Assembly (NCBI RefSeq): GCF_009749395.1
Contig: NZ_WBIR01000015.1
Span: 1-64,000, forward strand
DNA length: 64,000 nt
From: Agromyces salentinus
Lineage (GTDB): Bacteria > Actinomycetota > Actinomycetes > Actinomycetales > Microbacteriaceae
Direction: 5' to 3'
Shown: piece after piece, positions 33,719 to 41,846 of the stretch
How the letters are laid out: each line of letters begins with the position of its first letter
Position numbering within the stretch: position 1 is the first letter of the stretch
Notes under the pieces: model-generated
What the model was told of the DNA's origin: nothing
The model's input: the letters and a program-made list of their open reading frames with translations, nothing else
The model's database searches: none
Translations under genes and position numbers: made by a program

Positions 33719-34953
33719 GCGGTGCCTCCTGGGCGGGTCGTCGCCGGGTGTCGGTCGCGGAGGTCCCGGAGCGCATCGGGACCCGGCGCGCCTCCTGACG
33801 GCGCAGGGCGGGGTGGCGCCGTGCCGGGCGCCGCACAGCCTCTCGCTGCATCACGGTTCGGGGCGTCGCCGTTCGGGGTGTCGCCGAGGCGCCGCCACTG
33901 CGTAGCCGCCCATGCGCGCGCCTGCTGCAGTGGTGTCGGCGGCAGCTCGCGCACGGCGCCGCGCGCGAACCGGCGTTCGACGTAGAACTGGGCGATCGAG
34001 AGCACCGTCGTGATGAGCGCGTACCAGACGACCGCGACGAGCAGCAGCGGGATCACGCGCTGGTTTCGGTTGTAGATGACCTGCACGGTGTAGAAGAGCT
34101 CGGGCAGCGCCACGATGAACACGACCGAGGTGCCCTTCACGAGGCCGATCACCTCGTTGAACGCGTTGGGCACGATGGCGCGCGCAGCCTGCGGCAGGGT
34201 GATCCTGAAGAAGCGGATGCGGCGGGGCAGGCCGAGTGCTCCCGCGGCCTCGAGCTGTCCCTGGTCGACCGAGAGGATGCCGGCCCTGATGATCTCCGCC
34301 GAGTAGGCGGCCTGGTGCAGGGAGAGCCCGATCGCGGCGGCCGCGAAGGCGCTGATGAGCGTGGTGGTCTGGAACTCGGCGATCCAGAAGTCCGTCGTGA
34401 ACGGCGTACCGAGGCCGATCGTCGGGTAGAGGTACCCGAGGTTGTACCAGACGAGGATCTGCACGACGAGCGGCACCGACCGGAAGAACCAGACGTACCA
34501 CCACGCGGCGGCGTTCAGCAGCGGCGACTTCGAGAGACGGAACACCGCGAGGAGCGCGCCGAGGACAAACCCCGCGACGCCCGCGACGACGGTCAGCCAG
34601 AGCGTCAGCCAGAGGCCGTTGACGACGGAGGGCGCGAAGAAGTACTCGGCGAAGACGTCCCACTCCCATTTCGGGTTCGAGGCGAGGGACCACAGGAACT
34701 GCAGCACGACGAAGATGACGACGAGCGAGGCGATCCAGCGGCCCCAGTGGCGTACGGGTACGACGCGGAGGCCGGCGTCGATGCGCCCGTCGCCCCGGCC
34801 GCCCCGGCCCTCGTGGTCGTCCCGCGCTGCGTCGCGCTCCGGTCCCGGCGCCGCCGCCGCGAGCTCGACCTGCCCGGGGACGGACCGAGCCGCCTCCAGC
34901 GCCGAGGCCGAGGCATCCGCCGCCGCCACCGGCGCCCGCACCGCCCCGCTCAT
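33715..34953 (-). CDS. Amino acid ABC transporter permease
   Basis: A 412-residue HisM/GlnP-type permease. The EAA loop is clear (EAAGALGLPRRIRFFRITLPQA, then FNEVIGLVKGTSVVF). The N-terminal 75 residues are a cytoplasmic Ala/Asp/Arg-rich extension and the C-terminal 80 are also hydrophilic and Pro/Ala-rich, making it much longer than the usual 220–280 residues. It overlaps GNAT 1 (ATGA) upstream and the ATPase gene downstream. Confidence 0.9.
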   Translation of the reverse strand: MSGAVRAPVAAADASASALEAARSVPGQVELAAAAPGPERDAARDDHEGRGGRGDGRIDAGLRVVPVRHWGRWIASLVVIFVVLQFLWSLASNPKWEWDVFAEYFFAPSVVNGLWLTLWLTVVAGVAGFVLGALLAVFRLSKSPLLNAAAWWYVWFFRSVPLVVQILVWYNLGYLYPTIGLGTPFTTDFWIAEFQTTTLISAFAAAAIGLSLHQAAYSAEIIRAGILSVDQGQLEAAGALGLPRRIRFFRITLPQAARAIVPNAFNEVIGLVKGTSVVFIVALPELFYTVQVIYNRNQRVIPLLLVAVVWYALITTVLSIAQFYVERRFARGAVRELPPTPLQQARAWAATQWRRLGDTPNGDAPNRDAARGCAAPGTAPPRPAPSGGAPGPDALRDLRDRHPATTRPGGTA

Positions 34954-35453
34954 GCGAGCACCCCGGCCGTGTCGAGGTGCTTGTCGAAGCCGTGGATGCC
35001 GATCTCCTCGGCGGGCCGCGACGGATCGAAGCGCGGCACGTAGCCGCTCGCGAGATAGAGCGCGACCGCCTCGGGCTGGCGCGGCCCGGTCGTCAGCGTG
35101 ACGTCGCGGTACCCGCGCTCGTGCGCGGCGCGTTCGAGCTCGGCCACGACGCGGCGCCCGAGGCCCTGACCCCGGTGACCGGGGTGCGTCCAGACCCGCT
35201 TGAGCTCGGCGGTGTGCTCGTCGTAGCGGCGGAAGGCGCCGCCGGCGACCGGCTCCCCGTCGGCGAGGAGCACGAGGAACGCCCCGTGCGGCGCCTCGAA
35301 GTCGCTCGCCGGGTACCGGAGCAGCTCGGTGCTCGCGGGCTCCCCGAAGAAGTCGCCGTACCGGCCGTCGTACTCGCGCTCGAGGTCCGCGAGCAGCGGT
35401 GCGGCCAGCTCGTCGTCCACGTTCACGAAACGCACGCTCACGTCTGCGGTCAT
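34950..35453 (-). CDS. GNAT family N-acetyltransferase 1
   Basis: A 167-residue GNAT protein with the acetyl-CoA loop RVWTHPGHRGQGLGRRVVAELE (about 85–110) and a C-terminal YLASGYVPRFDP. It is the first gene of the unit that continues into the amino-acid ABC importer, joined by an ATGA overlap. In Bacillus yxe/ytm operons a GNAT beside the importer acetylates S-modified cysteine; the same role is inferred here. A TAGCTT box (35508–35513) lies about 55 bases upstream of the ATG. Confidence 0.87.
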   Translation of the reverse strand: MTADVSVRFVNVDDELAAPLLADLEREYDGRYGDFFGEPASTELLRYPASDFEAPHGAFLVLLADGEPVAGGAFRRYDEHTAELKRVWTHPGHRGQGLGRRVVAELERAAHERGYRDVTLTTGPRQPEAVALYLASGYVPRFDPSRPAEEIGIHGFDKHLDTAGVLA

Positions 35454-35507
35454 CGTCTCGCTCCGTCCTGCTCGTCGTTCCGGCCGGTTCTCCGGTCGGA
35501 TGTCTCG

Positions 35508-35513
35508 AAGCTA
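35508..35513 (-). promoter_or_regulatory. Putative -10 box of the GNAT–ABC operon
   Basis: TAGCTT on the minus strand about 55 bases before GNAT 1. Upstream (35530–35590) lie GGATTACCCGG and GGATTGCCCCG, two related copies that may bind a regulator. Confidence 0.35.
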
Positions 35514-35730
35514 GGGAGCCGCGACGATCGGGGCAATCCGGCGATTCATGCGGCGACCGATATCTTCATTCCGGGTAATCCGATCGGTTCACTCGGGTTT
35601 CATGCGTGCTCGCATGACGCCTCGCGTCGGGCGCACGACGGCGGCGCGACGACCCGGGGCGTCACACGCCTCCGGCGGTCGCTCGACGTCGGGTGGGGTC
35701 GTGTCGGATCCGCGGGGCGTCGAGGGGCCC

Positions 35731-35814
35731 GGTCGGGGCGTGCGAGATCGGGTCGGGGCGCGCGAGATCAGGTCTGGGCGCGCGCGAGCGAGATTTGGTC
35801 GGCGTGCGAGATCA
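35731..35814. repeat. Degenerate 20-bp tandem repeat
   Basis: Four units of the form GGTCGGGGCGYGCGAGATCR (35731–35750, 35751–35770, then a longer third and shorter fourth unit to 35814). The last unit supplies the stop codon of GNAT 2. The rest of the 358-base gap 35454–35811 holds the GNAT 1 promoter region and no gene. Confidence 0.75.
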
Positions 35815-36369
35815 GGTCAGGTCGCGCGCGAAGCAGCGTGACATCGGGAGCACGTCGTACGGCGGGTACACGGCGATCGGCCGATACCCGAGCCACTCGT
35901 ACAGCCTGATCGCCTCGGGCTGCCGATTGCCCGTCTGCAGGATCAGCCGCGTGCCCCCGCGCCCGACGACGAGGTGCTCGATCTCCTCGATGAGCGCGCG
36001 CGAGACCCCGCGCCCGCGATGCGAGGGCAGCGTCACGACGCGCTTCAGCTCCCACTCCTCGCCCAGTCGGCGCAGCGCCGCGTGGCCGACCGGCGTGCCG
36101 TCGAGCGACGCGATCAGGGTGGCCTCGATGTCCCGGGGGTCGATGGCGAGCGCGGCCGAGGTGGCAGCGACGACGGTCGGGTCGAGCCCGGCGAGGTCGG
36201 GCGCGTAGCGGGCGCCCACCTCGTCGTCCATCGCCGCCCGCAGTGACACCGCGCGTGCGTCGTCCCAGTCGACGAGCTCGAGCGCGAGCAGCTCGTCGAA
36301 CCGGTCGCGCCCGCGGAGGCCCCTCGGGCGGCTGTGCTCACGGCGGTCGGTCGTACGGTGATCGGTCAT
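35812..36369 (-). CDS. GNAT family N-acetyltransferase 2
   Basis: A 185-residue GNAT protein. After an Arg-rich N-terminus (TDHRTTDRREHSRPRG) comes the acetyltransferase domain with LKRVVTLPSHRGRGVSRALIEEIE and the C-terminal RLILQTGNRQPEAIRLYEWLGYRPI. The last signature (LxTGxxxPEAIxLYExxGY) is shared with GNAT 1 and is typical of amino-acid or small-amine acetyltransferases. It lies 17 bases after the SolA-type oxidase. The substrate is not known. Confidence 0.85.
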   Translation of the reverse strand: MTDHRTTDRREHSRPRGLRGRDRFDELLALELVDWDDARAVSLRAAMDDEVGARYAPDLAGLDPTVVAATSAALAIDPRDIEATLIASLDGTPVGHAALRRLGEEWELKRVVTLPSHRGRGVSRALIEEIEHLVVGRGGTRLILQTGNRQPEAIRLYEWLGYRPIAVYPPYDVLPMSRCFARDLT

Positions 36370-36386
36370 GCGTTCCCTGTTCGTGC

Positions 36387-37523
36387 TCAGGCGGCGGCGA
36401 ACCGGCGCAGGCTGAAGACCCCGGGCGCGGGGCGGTCGTCGACCAGGTCGGCGAGGATCCTGCCGACCGCGGGCGTGAACTTGAACCCGTGGCCCGAGAA
36501 CCCGGCCCCCACCGTGATCGGGCCCGCCGAGTCGAGCACGAAGACCTGGTCGGGCGTGGTCGTGTACGTGCAGCTGATCGGCGTCGCGACCTCGGAGTCG
36601 ACACCCGGCAGCCATTCGCGGGCGTAGCGCCGCAGCGCGGCGAACTGCACGGGCTCCGGTGCGTAGTCGCGCAGGTCGGCGTCGACGATCGGCCCGACGC
36701 CGTGCCATCCGGCCTTGACGCCCTCGCCGGGCGTGAGCATGCCGTACACGCCCGAGTACCACCAGTCGTCGCCGGGACCCGGCCGATGGTTGAACCCGGG
36801 CCAGGCCGCGGCATCCTCGCCCGCCGCGCTTGCGGCCCGCAGCGCGAAGTGCGCCGGCTGCTCCTGGGTCACGACGAGCGGCGGGAGCGGCACGAGACCG
36901 CCCAGCAGCTTGGCGGTCCACCCGCCCACGGTCACCACGACGCGACGGGCCGTGATCGTGTCGGCGTCGGTCTCGATGCGCACGCGATCGGGCCCCTCCA
37001 CCCGGATGCCGCGCACCGGCGTGCGGTGGCGCACGTTCGCCCCGCGGGCGACCGCCGCCTGCTGCAGCGCGCGCACCGCGGCATCCGCGTGCAGCCGGCC
37101 CGCCGTCGGCAGGTGCAGCACCCGCGTCTCGAAGCGGATGCCGGGCCACCGGCGCCGAGCCTCCTCGGCGGGCAGGAACTCGCCGGGCACGCCGACCGAT
37201 GCGAGCGCCGCGTGGACCTCGTCGTCGATGGCCCCGTCGCCGCCGTGGTTGACGAGCCCGACCTGGTCGAGCACCGGCACCCCCGTCTCCGCCTCCAGCT
37301 CGCGCCAGGCGAGGTGGGACTCGACGAGCATGGCCACATGGGCGGGTTCGGCGTAAGCGACGTTGAAGTTACGGGAGGCCCCGTGCGAGGCACCGTGCCG
37401 GTGGCCTGGCTCGAAGCGTTCGAGCAGGGTCACCTCCCGGCCGCGCGCGGCGAGCTGCCAGGCCGCGGCCGATCCCATGGCGCCGCCGCCGATCACGACG
37501 ACGTCGGTGTCGACGGCGCTCAC
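36387..37523 (-). CDS. SolA-type FAD amine oxidase (N-methyltryptophan/sarcosine oxidase-like)
   Basis: A 378-residue monomeric DAO-family flavoprotein. The Rossmann motif VVIGGGAMGSAAAWQLAARG starts at residue 9; the ISCTYTTTPDQ segment has the cysteine that carries covalent FAD in MSOX/MTOX (SolA). The C-terminal GFSGHGFKFTPAVG is conserved. It oxidises N-methyl or secondary amino acids to an aldehyde, an amino acid and H2O2. GTG start; DUF1684 lies 3 bases upstream. Confidence 0.88.
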   Translation of the reverse strand: MSAVDTDVVVIGGGAMGSAAAWQLAARGREVTLLERFEPGHRHGASHGASRNFNVAYAEPAHVAMLVESHLAWRELEAETGVPVLDQVGLVNHGGDGAIDDEVHAALASVGVPGEFLPAEEARRRWPGIRFETRVLHLPTAGRLHADAAVRALQQAAVARGANVRHRTPVRGIRVEGPDRVRIETDADTITARRVVVTVGGWTAKLLGGLVPLPPLVVTQEQPAHFALRAASAAGEDAAAWPGFNHRPGPGDDWWYSGVYGMLTPGEGVKAGWHGVGPIVDADLRDYAPEPVQFAALRRYAREWLPGVDSEVATPISCTYTTTPDQVFVLDSAGPITVGAGFSGHGFKFTPAVGRILADLVDDRPAPGVFSLRRFAAA

Positions 37524-37526
37524 GGG

Positions 37527-38360
37527 CTACCCCAGCTCACGTTCGAGCGGCGCCTTCTCGCCGGCCTCGACCGCGATCGACAGCCGATTGCCCGCGGGCG
37601 GCAGCGGGCACGTCGCGTGGTCGGTGTACGCGCACGGGAGGTTGACCGCGCGCGTGAAGTCGAGCAGCACCGAGCCGTCGGCGGCGGGCGCGTCGATGTC
37701 GAGGCTGCGGTTCGCGGCATACGTCGTCACGCCGCTCGTCGCGTCGGTGAAGAGCACGTGCAACTGGCCGGGGCCTGCACCGTTGAAGGCGACGAGGCGA
37801 TGCGTGGCGCCGTCGCGCTCGAACTCGACCTCGCCCGGGGACTCGTAGACGTGCTGCAGCCCCTCGGCCGCCGAGCCGACGGTGACCTCGCGCGGCACGT
37901 CGTAGGCGACGTACCGGCCGGGCACCACCCAGTCAGCGGTCGGCTCGTAGGCGGGCGTGCCGCTGAACCGCGCGAGGTACGGATGCCCCGGGTCTCGCGG
38001 TCGCACGAGGTCCTGGCCGCCGCGGCGCGCGACCTCGACGGCGATCCCGCCGGCGTGGACGACGACGCTCGAACGCTCGGCGATGGGACCGAACGCGTGC
38101 CGGCCGGTGAGGAGGTCGTCGCCATCGCGCAACTGCTCGCCCTCGGCGAGCTCCACGACCGGGCCGGCCTCGCTCGTCGACCAGGCGCCGGGCACCCCGT
38201 CGATGCGGGCGGGGATGGTCGTCAGCCACGTGATGCCCGTGACCGCGAGGAACCCGTGCGGGTCGGCGCGGCGGGTCTCGTGAGCCCGGTGCCACCGCTC
38301 CCACTCACGGGTGAACTCGGACTGCTCGCGCTCGGTCGCGCCTGCCTCGATGATCGTCAT
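37527..38360 (-). CDS. DUF1684 domain protein
   Basis: A 277-residue protein with the DUF1684 layout: an N-terminal helix (FTREWERWHRAHETRRADPHGFLAVTGITWL), a beta-rich middle, and the conserved C-terminal LLDFTRAVNLPCAYTDHATCPLPPAGNRLSIAVEAGEK, which holds the family cysteines. Function unknown. The ATG at 38360 is used; the upstream frame is Arg-rich and not conserved. It is the first gene of the oxidase–GNAT 2 unit. Confidence 0.85.
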   Translation of the reverse strand: MTIIEAGATEREQSEFTREWERWHRAHETRRADPHGFLAVTGITWLTTIPARIDGVPGAWSTSEAGPVVELAEGEQLRDGDDLLTGRHAFGPIAERSSVVVHAGGIAVEVARRGGQDLVRPRDPGHPYLARFSGTPAYEPTADWVVPGRYVAYDVPREVTVGSAAEGLQHVYESPGEVEFERDGATHRLVAFNGAGPGQLHVLFTDATSGVTTYAANRSLDIDAPAADGSVLLDFTRAVNLPCAYTDHATCPLPPAGNRLSIAVEAGEKAPLERELG

Positions 38361-38537
38361 GCCTCTCACTCTGCGGGACGCCGGGGCCCTCGCGCGAACG
38401 CCGCGGTCACGCGTCGTTGCGAAGCGACACGGACGGTCATCGTCGGCCCGTTGCGGCGTCATACTGCGCAACGGAATCGGCGCGGCGCCGCCCGTGGGCG
38501 ACGCCGCGCCGTCTCGGCGGTGCTGGCGGTGCGCGAA

Positions 38538-39962
38538 CTACTTCGCGCCGGCCTCGGCCTTCGCCGGCTTGGACGCCTTCGACGCCTTGGGCGCTGCGGG
38601 CTCGGCCGCGGCGGGCGCCGGAGCCGGAGCGGCGACGGCCGGCGGCTTCGGCCGCGCGGCGAACGCCTCGAACGCGGCGCGGGGCTGCTGCACCGCGCTC
38701 AGCGAGACGATGTCGCGACCGAGGAAGAAGTTGTTGACCCAGCCCCAGAACACGCGGAACTTGCGCTCCCAGCTCGGCATCGCCAGGCCGTGGTAACCGC
38801 GGTGCGCGAACCAGGCGAAGAGGCCCTTGATCGCGATCTTGCCCGACTGGAACACGCCCGAACCGACACCGAGACCGGCGACCGCGCCGAGGTTCTTGTG
38901 CACGTACTGCTTGGGCTCCTCGCCACGGAGGACCGCCACGATGTTCTTCGCGAGCAGCTTGCCCTGGCGCACGGCGTGCTGGGCGTTCGGCACGCAGTAC
39001 CCGCCGACACCGCCGCCGGTGAGGTCGGGCACGGCCGCGATGTCGCCGGCGGCCCAGGCGTCGGGCACGAAGTCGTCGTCGTCGCCCACGCGCAGGTCGG
39101 CGCGGGCCTTGATGCGGCCGCGCTCCTCGACGGGCAGGTCGCTCGTGCGCACGATGGCCGGGTTCGCCATGACGCCCGCGGTCCAGACGATGAGGTCGGA
39201 CTCGAAGCCCTCGCCCGTCGACAGCTCGATGCGCCCATCGACCGCGCTCTGCAGCTGCGTGTCGAGGTGGATCTCGGCACCACGCTGGGCGAGGTGCTTG
39301 ATGACCCAGTGGCTCGTTTCGAGCGAGACCTCGGGCATGATGCGGCCCATGGCCTCGATGAGGTGGAAGTGCGTCTCGTCGAACGTGAGCTGCGGGTAGT
39401 ACTCGAGCAGCGCGCTCGCGAACGAGCGCAGCTCGGCGAACACCTCGATGCCCGCGAAGCCGCCGCCGACCACGACGAACGTGAGCAGGCGCTCGCGCTC
39501 GGGACCGGGGGGAAGGTTCGAGGCCTTGTCGAAGTTCGTGAGCACGCGGTCGCGGATCGCGACCGCCTCCTCGATGGTCTTCAGGCCGATGGCGTTGTCG
39601 GCGATGCCCGGGATCGGGAACGTGCGCGACACCGCACCGCCCGTGACGACGACGACGTCGTACTCGAACTGCCACGGCTCGCCCACCTCGGGCGTGATCG
39701 TCGCGGTCTTCGAGGCGTGGTCGATGCCGGTCACCTTGGCGGTGATCACGTTCGTCTTCTTGAGGTGACGGCGCTGGGCCACCACCGCGTGGCGGGGCTC
39801 GATGGATCCGGCCGCGACCTCGGGAAGGAACGGCTGGTACGTCATGTACGGCAGCGGGTCGACGATCGTGACCTCGGCCTCACCGGCACGCAGCCACTTC
39901 TCGAGCTTCCACGCCGTGTAGAACCCCGCATAGCCGCCACCGACGATGAGAATCTTGGGCAC
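38538..39962 (-). CDS. ndh: Type II NADH:quinone oxidoreductase (NDH-2)
   Basis: Non-proton-pumping respiratory NADH dehydrogenase, peripheral to the inner face of the membrane. The 474-residue protein has an FAD motif at the N-terminus (ILIVGGGYAGFY), an NADH motif (FVVVGGGFAGIEV) and the NDH-2 segment GGYCVPNAQHAVRQGKLLAKNI. The C-terminal amphipathic membrane segment (about 395–430) is followed by an unusual Ala/Pro/Lys tail of about 45 residues. The GTG at 39962 has GAGGAG about 10 bases upstream; the longer frame runs into the protease gene. Confidence 0.9.
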   Translation of the reverse strand: MPKILIVGGGYAGFYTAWKLEKWLRAGEAEVTIVDPLPYMTYQPFLPEVAAGSIEPRHAVVAQRRHLKKTNVITAKVTGIDHASKTATITPEVGEPWQFEYDVVVVTGGAVSRTFPIPGIADNAIGLKTIEEAVAIRDRVLTNFDKASNLPPGPERERLLTFVVVGGGFAGIEVFAELRSFASALLEYYPQLTFDETHFHLIEAMGRIMPEVSLETSHWVIKHLAQRGAEIHLDTQLQSAVDGRIELSTGEGFESDLIVWTAGVMANPAIVRTSDLPVEERGRIKARADLRVGDDDDFVPDAWAAGDIAAVPDLTGGGVGGYCVPNAQHAVRQGKLLAKNIVAVLRGEEPKQYVHKNLGAVAGLGVGSGVFQSGKIAIKGLFAWFAHRGYHGLAMPSWERKFRVFWGWVNNFFLGRDIVSLSAVQQPRAAFEAFAARPKPPAVAAPAPAPAAAEPAAPKASKASKPAKAEAGAK

Positions 39963-39996
39963 GGTGAATGGACTCCTCAGTTTTTGGTGATGGCGC

Positions 39997-41262
39997 TCAC
40001 AGCTCGTGTTTTCGAGCCATCCGCCTGGTATGCCGAGCGGCACCGATGCCCAACAGCGCTGCTAGCGTACCAAATCCGGCGACCAGTGAGAGCGGCAGGG
40101 TGATGTAGGCCAGCGTCCACGGGGTCGGCAGCAGCGTCTGCGCGTCGACGTCCATCGGCGGGGGCGGGTCGGCGATCGGCACGATCTCCTGCTCCTCGGC
40201 CGGATCCGTGCTGACCGGGGCATCCGCTCGGCGGTGCAGCGTGATCCACTCGGCGAGGCTGCCGAGCGGGTTCTCGGTGACGGGCTCGACGGTGGCCGTC
40301 AGCGCCGGCACCGGGTCGATGATGCCCCACCCGTAGAGCGGGCTCGGCACCTCGTGCCCGTGCGGGTCGGCCGTCTCGATGAGTCGCTGGATGACGTTCG
40401 CGGCGTCGAGATCGGGGTATTCCGACCGGATGAGCGCCACGAGCCCGGAGACGAGCGGCGCCGCACCGCTCGTGCCGTCCCACACCGCGTAGGACCCGTC
40501 GGGCAGCACGCCGACGAGCTTCTCGCTCGGCGCGGCGACCGCGAGCGTGATGCCCTGCGAACTCGCGTCGAGGCTGGCGTTCTGCTCGCGATCGACGCCC
40601 GCGACCGCGAGCACCCCGGGGATCGTCGCCGGGGCGCCCACCTGGCTCGTGCCGCTGCCGCGATTGCCCGCGGCGGCCACGACGACGACATCGTTCTCGA
40701 ACGCGTACATGAACGCGTCGTCCCAGCTCTCGGGCCAGTCGGGTGTGTTGCGCGTCAGCGACATGTTGATGATGTCGGCGCCGTTGTCGACGGCCCAGCG
40801 CACCGCCTCGGCGATCTGGTCGTCGTTCGACTTCGTCGCTCCCGTGTCGGTGCCGAACGCGACCGACACCGCGAGCAGGTCGGCTTCGGGGGCGACGCCG
40901 ATGACGCCGTTGCCCGCACCCGTGCCGCGGCCGGCGAGCAGGGACGCGACCATGGTGCCGTGCGTGTCGTCGTCGCCCACGGGAGTCTGCCCGTCGGGCG
41001 TGCCGAGGCCCGAGACATCCGTGCCGCCCTTGACGACCCCGCGGAGTTCCGCGACGTTGCCGTTGACGCCGGTGTCGATGACCGCGACCGTCACGCCCTT
41101 GCCCTTCGACGTGTTCCACGCGGTCGTGAATCCGTAGTCGGTGAGCCAGTACTGGTAGTCGCGGACCGTGTCGGCGTGCGCCGCGCTCGCTCCGGCGAGC
41201 GCCACGACGACGCCGATCGCGACTGCCGCGACGGCCTTGCGGAGCGTGCGGCGCGCGCTCAC
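39997..41262 (-). CDS. Secreted, membrane-anchored subtilisin-like (S8) protease
   Basis: A 421-residue protein with a signal peptide (about 1–30, ending ASAAHA), catalytic triad D63 (VIDTG), H101 (DTHGT) and S265 (GTSGAAP), oxyanion N200 (AAAGN), and a C-terminal membrane span (about 385–408) before a basic tail. This matches mycosin-type architecture, but no ESX/type VII genes are nearby. The GTG start overlaps the DUF501 stop (GTGA). It probably processes cell-surface proteins. Confidence 0.9.
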   Translation of the reverse strand: MSARRTLRKAVAAVAIGVVVALAGASAAHADTVRDYQYWLTDYGFTTAWNTSKGKGVTVAVIDTGVNGNVAELRGVVKGGTDVSGLGTPDGQTPVGDDDTHGTMVASLLAGRGTGAGNGVIGVAPEADLLAVSVAFGTDTGATKSNDDQIAEAVRWAVDNGADIINMSLTRNTPDWPESWDDAFMYAFENDVVVVAAAGNRGSGTSQVGAPATIPGVLAVAGVDREQNASLDASSQGITLAVAAPSEKLVGVLPDGSYAVWDGTSGAAPLVSGLVALIRSEYPDLDAANVIQRLIETADPHGHEVPSPLYGWGIIDPVPALTATVEPVTENPLGSLAEWITLHRRADAPVSTDPAEEQEIVPIADPPPPMDVDAQTLLPTPWTLAYITLPLSLVAGFGTLAALLGIGAARHTRRMARKHEL

Positions 41263-41846
41263 GCCCCGCTCGATCCGCCCGGGTCGGCGCGGTCGGCCAG
41301 GTCGCCGAGGTCGATCGCGTCGTCGCGAGCCTCGTCGACGCGGTAGTCGGGGCACTGGCACACCGACGGCGACCACGTCGAGCGCTCGAGGGCGATGTCG
41401 CCCATCGGGTTGACGCCCGGCCCGGCCGAGAGCGAGTGCGCCACGACCGCGTGCAGGCACTTGACGCGGGTGGGCATGCCGCCTGCGGACGTGCCGGCGA
41501 GCTCGGGCACCACGCCGAAGGTCTCGCGATCGGCCAGGTAGTCCCGATGGGCGCTGGCGTACTGCGCCGCGACCTCGACGTCGGAGGCGAGGAGCTCGTT
41601 GCACTCCACCATCAGCTGCGCGGCCTCGAGGAAGCTCATCGCCGCCGTCGCCGCCGGGTGCGAGAGGTAGTAGAAGGTCGGGAACGGCGTGCCGTCGGCC
41701 AGGCGAGGCGCCGTCGCGACCACGGTCGGCGCACCGCAGACGCAGCGCGCCGGGATGCCGACGACGTCGCGCGCCTGACGGCCGAGCTGGGCGGACACGA
41801 TGCGGATGTCGCGCTCGCTCACGGCGTCGAACGGCGGTCGGGTCAT
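41259..41846 (-). CDS. DUF501 domain protein
   Basis: A 195-residue actinobacterial protein. The DUF501 region has LGRQARDVVGIPARCVCGAPTVV, FPTFYYLSHP and MPTRVKCLHAVVAHSL, with a cysteine cluster (C-x-C near the N-terminus, another CQC near the C-terminus) that could bind a metal. Function unknown. It is conserved between FtsB-like and Ppx or protease genes in actinobacteria. It overlaps the FtsB-like gene (ATGA) upstream. Confidence 0.88.
   Translation of the reverse strand: MTRPPFDAVSERDIRIVSAQLGRQARDVVGIPARCVCGAPTVVATAPRLADGTPFPTFYYLSHPAATAAMSFLEAAQLMVECNELLASDVEVAAQYASAHRDYLADRETFGVVPELAGTSAGGMPTRVKCLHAVVAHSLSAGPGVNPMGDIALERSTWSPSVCQCPDYRVDEARDDAIDLGDLADRADPGGSSGA

Noticed and set aside
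35454..35811. Possible CRISPR-like array formed by the 20-bp repeats
   Set aside because: The units are contiguous and degenerate with no unique spacers, and no cas genes are near.
36243..40103. 1286-codon plus-strand frame opposite GNAT 2, SolA, DUF1684 and NDH-2
   Set aside because: No domain or motif is visible, and all four opposite-strand genes are convincing.
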